This document shows, piece after piece, positions 16,727 to 22,052 of a stretch of DNA of 22,052 bases. Made by a program: the position numbers and the translations under genes. The DNA is from Acidobacteriota bacterium. Its GTDB lineage: Bacteria > Acidobacteriota > Blastocatellia > Pyrinomonadales > Pyrinomonadaceae. The notes beneath the pieces are model-generated. The model worked only from the letters and a program-made list of their open reading frames with translations. It did not search any database and had not been told where the DNA came from. Position 1 is the first letter of the stretch, and each line of letters begins with the position of its first letter. The stretch covers positions 1-22,052 of the forward strand of contig QHXE01000344.1 in the NCBI GenBank assembly GCA_003222835.1, read 5' to 3'.

Positions 16727-18244
16727 TTATTTTCCAATCTGCTCCACCGCGACGTCCGGCACGGTTGCTCCTTTCAACAAGCTAACCGCATAACCGACGC
16801 TGAAACACACAAGGGTTCCGATGAGCACGTACCACGTCCAAGCAACCGCGGCGGAAAACTGAATCTTGATAAAGAGCATGAACGCCAGCGACAGGGCCAT
16901 TCCGGTCATCACGCCGACTTGGTTTGCGCGCTTGGTCAGAACGCCAAGCAGAAACGCCCCCAGCATCGGGCCATAAACGAGCGAAGCAATCGTCAGGCCC
17001 GTCGTGAAGACTGATCCCCAACTGCTTGCCAAAACTGCAATGCCGATCAGGACGACGCCCCACGCCGCAGTCAACCAGCGTGAGAGCTTTAATAGATCAT
17101 GATCCGATGCCTCCGGCCGCAGCAGTGGCTTGTAGAAATCAAGCACCGTGCTTGAAGAGAGCGAGTTAAGCGAGCCACTCAAGTTTGACATCGCTGCCGC
17201 AAAGATGGCCGCGATCACCAAGCCCGAGATTCCATGTGGCAGCCTTTGCACGATGAAGGTCGGAAAGACCTCGTCATTGCTCGCAAGCTTCGTAGTCAGC
17301 GGAGAAGACTTGTAGTAAACATAAAGCATCACGCCAATTGTCAAAAACAGAGTGAACTGAAACAGAATGACAAAGCCGCTGAGGATGAGCGCTTTCTGGC
17401 TCTCCCGTTTGTTCCGGCACGTCAGCAAGCGCTGCACCAGCAGTTGATCCGTGCCATGTGAAGCCATAGTCAGAAATGTTCCGCCCAGAAGTCCTGCCCA
17501 AAAAGTAAACGGCACTCCGAAATCAAATTTGAACGAGGTCAGTTGAAATTTGCCCGCCGCCTGCGCTTGAGCTGCAATGGTATTCCAGCCGCCGGGAACC
17601 AAATGCACGAGTTCATAAGCAGCCAACAACGAACCGCATATGTAAATGACCAACTGAATTAGGTCGGTCCAGATTACCGCCGCGATGCCGCCTTCGAACG
17701 TATAGATCAACGTCAGCACGCCGACGATGACGATTGACCAGAGCCACAAATAGGGTAGACCGGGCAGACTTGCACTCAGCACTGCGCTTAACACGAGCGA
17801 TGCCGCAAACACGCGCACGCCCTCGGCCAGCGCGCGCATGATCAGAAACAACGACGCGGCAAAATTCTTGGTCTTAACGCCGAATCTGTTCTTGAGCAGT
17901 TCGTAAGCGGTCAGCAGATTGCCGCGAAAATACGCCGGGATGAAAAGAAAGCTAATGATGATTCGCGCGACTATATAGCCGAGCACAACCTGCAAATAAG
18001 TGAAGTTGCCGCCTTGCTCAGGCCGCGCATAGTTGGCATAAGCCAGAGCGGGAACGCCGATGAGGGTAAGCGTGCTGGTCTCGGTTGCGACGATTGAAAG
18101 ACTGATGACGACCCACGAAGTATTCTTGTCGCCGAGAAAATAATCTTTGACAGTGCGCTGCTGCTTGCGAAACATCACGCCAAAGATCGTGATCCCCGCG
18201 AGATAGACGAGCAGCACAATGTAATCGACGACGGAGAAACCCAT
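16727..18244 (-). CDS. Sodium:solute symporter (SSS family), candidate MurNAc/GlcNAc importer
   Basis: A 505-residue inner-membrane transporter with about 13 hydrophobic segments and the usual SSS length. Family features are YFLGDKNTSW (35-44), VATETSTLTLIG in the second helix, ASHGTDQLLVQRLLTCRN (261-278), and SNLSGSLNSLSSST (353-366), the helix that contributes to the sodium site. Substrates across the family range from sugars to amino acids. Here the neighbours (kinase, MurQ, NagZ, NamZ) point to MurNAc or GlcNAc taken up with Na+, which I infer from context. Because SSS carriers do not phosphorylate, the cluster needs the kinase it encodes. It ends 46 bp before the preferred nagZ start. 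No clear ribosome binding site precedes the ATG at 18244. Confidence 0.88.
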   Translation of the reverse strand: MGFSVVDYIVLLVYLAGITIFGVMFRKQQRTVKDYFLGDKNTSWVVISLSIVATETSTLTLIGVPALAYANYARPEQGGNFTYLQVVLGYIVARIIISFLFIPAYFRGNLLTAYELLKNRFGVKTKNFAASLFLIMRALAEGVRVFAASLVLSAVLSASLPGLPYLWLWSIVIVGVLTLIYTFEGGIAAVIWTDLIQLVIYICGSLLAAYELVHLVPGGWNTIAAQAQAAGKFQLTSFKFDFGVPFTFWAGLLGGTFLTMASHGTDQLLVQRLLTCRNKRESQKALILSGFVILFQFTLFLTIGVMLYVYYKSSPLTTKLASNDEVFPTFIVQRLPHGISGLVIAAIFAAAMSNLSGSLNSLSSSTVLDFYKPLLRPEASDHDLLKLSRWLTAAWGVVLIGIAVLASSWGSVFTTGLTIASLVYGPMLGAFLLGVLTKRANQVGVMTGMALSLAFMLFIKIQFSAAVAWTWYVLIGTLVCFSVGYAVSLLKGATVPDVAVEQIGK

Positions 18245-18282
18245 ACGGACGTTTCGAGATATCCCAGCTTTTCTCTGTGGTG

Positions 18283-18361
18283 CTCTGTGCGATCTCTGCG
18301 TCTCTGTGGTTCAGATCGCCACGAAGGACATTCACCACGAAGACACAGAGATCGCAAAGAG
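18283..18361. repeat. Imperfect inverted repeat between murQ and the symporter gene
   Basis: Two 28-bp arms, 18283-18310 and 18334-18361, match in 24 of 28 positions when one is reverse-complemented, with a 23-bp loop. The motif family (CTCTGTG...TCTCTGTGGT) resembles short dispersed intergenic repeats I have met in other bacterial genomes, but I cannot check copy number here. In RNA it would form a long hairpin inside the predicted operon; there is no T run, so it is not an ordinary terminator. Confidence 0.65.
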
Positions 18362-18378
18362 TTTCACAGCGAAAACCG

Positions 18379-19227
18379 CTAAGATGCTTTCCTAATAAAG
18401 TTCACTGCCTCATTCACCACACCACGCGCTTTCTCCAGCGCGGATTCTGCTGAGTCCAGCGAAGCCCCAGTCTTGCTCATTACGAGTGCCACCGGCAAAT
18501 TGCCATGTGCCCAATCGAGAATTTCCGTCGCGGCTTCTTCATCGAGGCCAACTTCCAATTGCAAAATACGTAATGCCCGCGCGCGCAACTTCACATTCCG
18601 CGTCTGCACGTTCGTCATGCGATTACCAGTAACATAACCGAGCCGAATCATAGTTGCGGTCGAGATCATGTTGAGCACCATCTTTTGCGCAGTGCCGGCT
18701 TTCAATCGCGTCGAACCTGCGATTACTTCCGGTCCCACTACCGGAACCATGCTGACTTCCGCGGCTGCGGTAATCGGCGAATCAGGCACGCAGGTAATCG
18801 CTAATGTTAATGCTCCGAGTTGTCGCGCATGCTCAACCGCGCCGACGGTATAAGGCGTACGACCTGATGCGGCGATCCCTACCAAGACATCCTGACCGGT
18901 AAAACCGCGCGCAGCTAAATCGCGAGCGCCGGCTTCCGCGTCATCTTCCGAAGCTTCGACGGCCCGATAACACGCTTCGTAACCACCGGCAATGATCGCC
19001 TGAACCATCTCCGGCGAGACGCCGAAAGTAGGAGGACACTCAGCAGCATCGAGCACGCCCAATCTTCCTGACGTGCCCGTTCCGAGGTAGAAGAGGCGGC
19101 CACCTGTGCTGAGACGAGCGACGATGCCATCAACCGCCCGTGAAATCTCGGGCAGAACTTGCGCGATGGCGTCGGCCACGCGCGCGTCCTCTTCATTCAT
19201 CAGACGCAGAATCTCTTCAGTTGTCAA
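18379..19227 (-). CDS. murQ: N-acetylmuramic acid 6-phosphate etherase, 5' end frame-shifted
   Basis: MurQ splits the lactyl ether of MurNAc-6-phosphate to give GlcNAc-6-phosphate and D-lactate in the cytoplasm. The SIS-domain signature YLGTGTSGRLGVLDAAECPP (48-67) is intact, with Glu63 and Glu94 (in EASED) matching the catalytic Glu83 and Glu114 of E. coli MurQ. GIAASGRTPY and GSTRLKAGTAQKMVLNMIST are also typical. The apparent start is a TTG with no ribosome binding site, and about 24 N-terminal residues are missing compared with the family. They are present in another frame at 19230-19301, so the gene carries an indel near 19225-19232. A CTG at 19254 with AGGAG 5 nt upstream could be a substitute start in this frame. 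Length from the TTG is 282 aa; E. coli MurQ has 298. Confidence 0.92.
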   Translation of the reverse strand: MTTEEILRLMNEEDARVADAIAQVLPEISRAVDGIVARLSTGGRLFYLGTGTSGRLGVLDAAECPPTFGVSPEMVQAIIAGGYEACYRAVEASEDDAEAGARDLAARGFTGQDVLVGIAASGRTPYTVGAVEHARQLGALTLAITCVPDSPITAAAEVSMVPVVGPEVIAGSTRLKAGTAQKMVLNMISTATMIRLGYVTGNRMTNVQTRNVKLRARALRILQLEVGLDEEAATEILDWAHGNLPVALVMSKTGASLDSAESALEKARGVVNEAVNFIRKAS

Positions 19228-19301
19228 AGAAGTGAAGTGATTTGGGCGGTGCAGGGATTCTCCTGCTCAGTTAACGGGATCGAATCAGCGACGCTTGGCA
19301 T
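19224..19301 (-). pseudogene. Out-of-frame N-terminal segment of murQ
   Basis: An ATG at 19301 opens a 25-codon frame, MPSVADSIPLTEQENPCTAQ then ITSLL and TGA. LTEQENPCTAQITSL matches the conserved MurQ N-terminus (LTEQRNPxTxxIDxL in other MurQ proteins), which should run straight into TTEEILRLMNEED at the start of the 18379-19227 frame. The join falls within CTTCTTTG around 19225-19232. A short insertion or deletion there explains the split. Confidence 0.75.
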
Positions 19302-19316
19302 TATCGTGAAAGCGAA

Positions 19317-19470
19317 TGTCCGATAAACTTTAGTTCGTCGATTCTCGTGTCAGAAACCCGCGCGTAAGCAAGGGCCACTTGCCGTCCCTTATGGTCGGGT
19401 TTCTGACACGAGCAGCGTTATAATCAAGCATGGATTCTAAGAGCAGCGGCAAACTGAAGTTTATCGGACA
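19317..19470. repeat. Nested inverted repeat, MITE/REP-like, between the kinase gene and murQ
   Basis: Outer arms TGTCCGATAAACTTTAGTT (19317-19335) and its complement at 19452-19470 match 18/19. Inner arms CTCGTGTCAGAAACCCG (19344-19360) and 19396-19412 match 17/17 around a 35-bp loop, which itself holds AAGGG/CCCTT. The element fills almost all the space between the kinase stop (19479) and the murQ ATG (19301), leaving 15 and 8 bp. No target-site duplication is evident. A small non-autonomous mobile element or REP pair is likely; it carries no transposase. Confidence 0.7.
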
Positions 19471-19478
19471 GGAAGACA

Positions 19479-20468
19479 TCATACCGCGACTGGCCATCCG
19501 CGAAGGTGTTCCTGGGCCATTCGGCCTGCAGCGATAGTTGGTGAAAAACTTGGCGCGGCAATGAAAGCCTTTTTCGTCACGCGCGAGATTTCTCCGCGCA
19601 ACGGTGCTATCAAAAGCTCGCCCGCTCCAAATACGCCGCCGACGAAGGTCACTTGAAATCGTTCCTGTTCCATCTTCAATTTGCGAATCACAGTCACCGC
19701 GGCCTTGCCCAGTTCCATCCCAGCATCGGCCAGAATCTTCCGCGAAACTGTGTCTCCGGCGCGGGCGGCGTCGATCACTCGCTTGCTGAAGCCGGCGATT
19801 CGTTCGTTCGTCATCGATGGCGCATAAATGGCAGTCGCCAGATCATCCGGCGTTGCCACCTGAAAATATTCACAGGCGGCAGCGACCAGACACGTTTTTG
19901 GGCCGCGTTCATCCGTTGCCTGGGCTGCTGCCTGAAGCGCGCGGCGCGCGATCCAATTACCGCTTCCTTCGTCGCCCGCTATCGGGCCCCAACCGCCCGC
20001 GAATACTCGCTTGCCCTGGCGATTAACTCCGCAGCAAATCGAGCCGGTGCCGGAGATTACCACAATTCCCGGCGCTCCATCGGTGGCGCCATACAAGGCC
20101 GCCTCGCCGTCCGTCATCACTTCGATGTTCTTGATGCCCAGACTTTCGATCAAGACTTCGCGCATTCGCGTCCTGATATCTTTGCGCCGTACGCCTGCGA
20201 GTCCGATTCCGATTGCCACGATATCGTCGCGGTGGATCAAAGCCGCAGCGCAGGCTTTATCAATCGCCTCGCGAATTGCTGCACCGGCGTTGGCAATGCC
20301 CACACGCAAAGGGTTCGATGGACCAGCCGTTCCTTCGCCCAGTATGTGATCGCCGTTGAGAATTACGGCCCGGGTAAGAGTGCCGCCACCGTCAACACCT
20401 GCGACCAGCTTACGCAAAGGGGCAAGCCGCCGCGGCAGCACGTCAACAGTTGGTTGCGCGATGGTCAT
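19479..20468 (-). CDS. BadF/BadG-family amino-sugar kinase, candidate MurNAc/GlcNAc kinase
   Basis: A 329-residue member of the BadF/BadG/BcrA/BcrD (ASKHA) ATPase family, to which N-acetylglucosamine kinases and the MurNAc/GlcNAc kinase MurK of Clostridium belong. Motifs in order: phosphate-1 loop GVDGGGTLTRAVILN (24-38), GLAGVRRKD, DGEAALYGA, VISGTGSICCGV (phosphate-2), GGWGPIAGDEGSGNWIARRA (substrate-side loop typical of GlcNAc kinases) and FVGGVFGAGELL (adenosine site). It should phosphorylate the sugar brought in by the symporter, supplying MurQ's substrate. MurNAc versus GlcNAc preference cannot be read from sequence. About 20 residues precede the usual start of the fold and no good ribosome binding site is seen before the ATG. 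First gene of the - strand cluster, divergent from lysR. Confidence 0.87.
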   Translation of the reverse strand: MTIAQPTVDVLPRRLAPLRKLVAGVDGGGTLTRAVILNGDHILGEGTAGPSNPLRVGIANAGAAIREAIDKACAAALIHRDDIVAIGIGLAGVRRKDIRTRMREVLIESLGIKNIEVMTDGEAALYGATDGAPGIVVISGTGSICCGVNRQGKRVFAGGWGPIAGDEGSGNWIARRALQAAAQATDERGPKTCLVAAACEYFQVATPDDLATAIYAPSMTNERIAGFSKRVIDAARAGDTVSRKILADAGMELGKAAVTVIRKLKMEQERFQVTFVGGVFGAGELLIAPLRGEISRVTKKAFIAAPSFSPTIAAGRMAQEHLRGWPVAV

Positions 20469-20503
20469 TAACAGTCTTCGATGTACGGCAGGCGGTTAAA
20501 GAT

Positions 20504-20532
20504 TTCTATTCTAGGAACGCCCCAGCTATAAT
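20504..20532 (+). promoter_or_regulatory. Possible promoter of the LysR gene
   Basis: A consensus TATAAT lies at 20527-20532, with a poor -35 (TTCTAT, 20504-20509) 17 bp upstream; a weak -35 fits an activator-dependent or autoregulated promoter. The palindrome AAGATCTT (20542-20549) sits just after the predicted start. The 117-bp divergent gap with the kinase gene is the expected place for LysR binding, but no clear T-N11-A site stands out. Confidence 0.35.
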
Positions 20533-20585
20533 GGAAACTAAAAGATCTTATCCGTCTAATAATTCTGATTGATGTAGAGAGCGAA

Positions 20586-21536
20586 ATGGAAATCCGGCAA
20601 CTAAGGGCATTCGTGGCTATCGCCGAGACGGGCACCTTCACGGCGGGCGCCGCGCGCGTTCACGTGACGCAGGCAGCGATCAGCATGCAAATCAGGCAAC
20701 TTGAAATCGAGTTGCGCGCACAGCTCTTCGTGCGCGCGCCGCGCCGGGTGATTCTTACTGAAGCAGGTGAAAAGCTGCTCGAGCGCGCCTATGTGATTCT
20801 GCGCGAGCATGATGCGGCGCGAGAAGAATTGGCTGCTTTGACTGGAGCTGAGCGCGGCCGCTTACGCATTGGGAGCGCATCGGCAATGGTTAGCGCCGAT
20901 CCTCTGCCACAAATTCTCAAAGAGTTGCGCGAGAAATATCCGGGGGTCGAGGCCTCAGTCGCTTCGGGAACAAGTGCGCTGCTCGTTCAGCAAGTCCTGG
21001 CGGGCGAAATTGATGCCGCATTCGTGTCATTGCCCGTCGAGGCGCGCGGAGTGCAGACGGAACTCTTAAGCGAGGACTCGTTAGTGGCTATTGCTTCGCC
21101 GCGACATCAGCTCGCGAAACAGAAGGTTGTTAGCGCCTATGCGCTGGCGGGCGAAAAGTTGATTCTCGGAGAACGCGGCGGCAACACACGCCGCCTGATC
21201 GATCAATTTTTCGCGCAAGCCGGCGTGAAATTGAAAGTCGCCATGGAACTGAGCCGGCTAGCGGCCATCAAGCGCATGGTCGAAGCAGATATGGGCGTCG
21301 GCATTGTCCCGCTGCAATCCGTGCTTGAAGAAGTTGGGAACGCAACTCTGGTGCGTTGGTGGATCGAAGGAGCGCAAATCAACTGGCAGCTTGGCATCGC
21401 GCGTCTGGTAGGCGGTTATGAATCGCCAATTCATCAGAAGTTTTTGGAGCTGTGTCGCAAGCACTTCGGACAATCGACGAAGAATCCTTCGTCGCGTCAG
21501 AAACAAAAACCAAAGAAAAGCCGCGCCGCTGGCTAG
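20586..21536 (+). CDS. LysR-type transcriptional regulator
   Basis: A 316-residue LTTR. The N-terminal winged helix-turn-helix (1-60: MEIRQLRAFVAIAETGTFTA, then AARVHVTQAAISMQIRQLE) is followed by the linker helix and a periplasmic-binding-protein-like effector domain (about 90-290) that begins RGRLRIGSASAM. The last 25 residues (STKNPSSRQKQKPKKSRAAG) are an unusual basic tail. It is divergent from the kinase gene with 117 bp between, the classic LTTR arrangement, so control of the salvage cluster with a sugar or sugar phosphate as effector is the likely role. This is inferred from position only; B. subtilis uses the RpiR-type MurR for the same pathway. Confidence 0.9.
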   Translation: MEIRQLRAFVAIAETGTFTAGAARVHVTQAAISMQIRQLEIELRAQLFVRAPRRVILTEAGEKLLERAYVILREHDAAREELAALTGAERGRLRIGSASAMVSADPLPQILKELREKYPGVEASVASGTSALLVQQVLAGEIDAAFVSLPVEARGVQTELLSEDSLVAIASPRHQLAKQKVVSAYALAGEKLILGERGGNTRRLIDQFFAQAGVKLKVAMELSRLAAIKRMVEADMGVGIVPLQSVLEEVGNATLVRWWIEGAQINWQLGIARLVGGYESPIHQKFLELCRKHFGQSTKNPSSRQKQKPKKSRAAG

Positions 21537-21575
21537 AATTACCGAGCGGAGTTCTGTCGTCAGTGTTCCCATTCA

Positions 21576-21683
21576 CACCCGCGCTTCAGCCGGGTGACAT
21601 TCAGAGGCCGAGGAGAACGAAAACCCTTTGAAGGGTTTGGTTTCTAGGATTGGCTTGCCGCCCGCCTGGCTAAAGCCCAGGCG
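21576..21683. repeat. Cluster of three palindromes after lysR (REP-like)
   Basis: Three hairpins lie in 108 bp: CACCCG/CGGGTG (21576-21596, with an inner GCT/AGC), AAACCCTT-TG-AAGGGTTT (21621-21638, perfect) and CGCCTGG/CCAGGCG (21663-21683). GCTTCAGCC and GGCTAAAGCCC are of the kind seen in bacterial REP sequences. The last hairpin could also work as a terminator barrier between lysR and the convergent aminotransferase gene, though neither strand has a long T run. Confidence 0.5.
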
Positions 21684-21704
21684 AGAATGAGAAAGTCAGC
21701 AGTT

Positions 21705-22052
21705 TCACTCTCGCGTTTCATTCAATCCCGAAATTAGTTGCTCGATATCATCCTCGTTATTAAAGAAGTGCGTGGCGACGCGAATGCCTTCCGGTTTTTC
21801 AGTTACGATGACGCCGCGCCGGGATAGTTGATGGACGACGGCGGCGGGCTCGTCGACTTGGACCAACGTCTCTGCCGATCGCGTGTTTTCATTTTTCAGC
21901 GGCGATAGGACTTTCCATCCAGTTTCTGCGAGCCGCGTCGTTAATATTCGATTCAATTCCAGCGCCCGCGCTTGAATGTTCGCAATTCCGATTTCGTCAA
22001 TCAGATTCAAGGCCGCGCCCAGTGCGAAGATTCCCGCGAAGTGCGGACAGCC
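21705..22052 (-). CDS. Class V aminotransferase / cysteine desulfurase-like, C-terminal part
   Basis: The frame is open to the window edge, so only the last 115 residues are visible. The fragment starts GCPHFAGIFALGAALNLIDE, the usual run into the small C-terminal domain of PLP-dependent class V aminotransferases, and continues with AETLVQVDEPAAVVHQLSRR and GIRVATHFFNNEDDIEQLI, where GIRVATHFFNNEDDI closely matches the RVSPHFYNTEEDI-type ending of this family. The PLP lysine lies outside the window, so desulfurase, kynureninase-like or isopenicillin-epimerase-like roles cannot be separated. It converges on lysR, with the palindrome cluster between. Confidence 0.8.
   Translation of the reverse strand, partial: GCPHFAGIFALGAALNLIDEIGIANIQARALELNRILTTRLAETGWKVLSPLKNENTRSAETLVQVDEPAAVVHQLSRRGVIVTEKPEGIRVATHFFNNEDDIEQLISGLNETRE

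Noticed and set aside
16681..16737. TTG start of nagZ overlapping the symporter gene by 11 nt
   Set aside because: It would place 19 polar residues before a clean signal peptide. GGTGGAG upstream of it makes it possible but less likely than the ATG at 16680.
19430..19537. A 35-codon + strand ORF (MDSKSSGKLKFIG...) placed 5 bp after a TATAAT, as a leaderless gene would be
   Set aside because: It overlaps the repeat arm and the kinase 3' end, and I see no -35 element or recognisable product.
19653..20471. Long + strand open frame (272 codons) opposite the kinase gene
   Set aside because: It is a shadow of the kinase gene, whose ATPase motifs are unambiguous.
1..22052. CRISPR array, tRNA/rRNA, complete insertion sequence or prophage genes
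   Set aside because: None seen by reading both strands: no spaced direct repeats, no transposase or integrase motifs and no phage genes.

Overview
The window looks like a chromosomal segment of an Acidobacteriota bacterium, possibly class Blastocatellia. This is an inference from family content: two very large Oar-like TonB-dependent receptors with an N-terminal carboxypeptidase-regulatory-like domain, small secreted proteins of unknown function, and dispersed palindromic repeats. No rRNA, tRNA or other strong taxonomic marker is present.

Region 1 (1-11.6 kb) is an outer-membrane uptake region. After the 3' end of an unidentified gene come two paralogous TonB-dependent receptors on the + strand. 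Each is preceded by a nearly identical sigma70-type promoter and a long leader carrying a promoter-proximal hairpin, and each is followed by an intrinsic terminator. The first receptor (829-4945) is frame-broken; comparison with the second shows a net loss of about 65 nt inside the barrel. The second (7405-11547, 1380 aa) is intact. Between them, on the - strand, lie two secreted proteins, one with an HEFGH zinc-protease motif.

Region 2 (11.6-20.5 kb, - strand) is a cell-wall sugar salvage cluster. In transcription order it holds a BadF/BadG-type amino-sugar kinase, murQ (MurNAc-6-phosphate etherase), a sodium:solute symporter, nagZ (GH3 N-acetylglucosaminidase), a vapBC toxin-antitoxin pair, and one polypeptide joining an AmiE-like serine hydrolase to a NamZ-like (DUF1343/GH171) exo-N-acetylmuramidase. 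The set parallels the Bacillus subtilis murQ-murR-murP-amiE-nagZ-namZ operon, but a symporter plus a cytoplasmic kinase stand in for the PTS transporter and amiE is fused to namZ. Proposed flow: the exported fusion and NagZ strip peptides and release GlcNAc and MurNAc, the symporter imports the sugar, the kinase phosphorylates it, and MurQ removes D-lactate to give GlcNAc-6-phosphate. A divergent LysR regulator (20586) is the natural candidate regulator.

Two genes of this cluster carry frame lesions that are hidden if only the longest ORFs are read. The MurQ N-terminus lies in another frame upstream of the apparent start, and the NagZ C-terminus lies in another frame past the stop, with about 20 residues missing between. 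With the broken receptor that makes three lesions in 22 kb, so the choice is between real gene decay and assembly or sequencing error. Palindromic repeats occupy the kinase-murQ gap (nested, 154 bp), the murQ-symporter gap and the space after lysR.

The window ends in the C-terminal part of a class V aminotransferase / cysteine desulfurase-like gene on the - strand.
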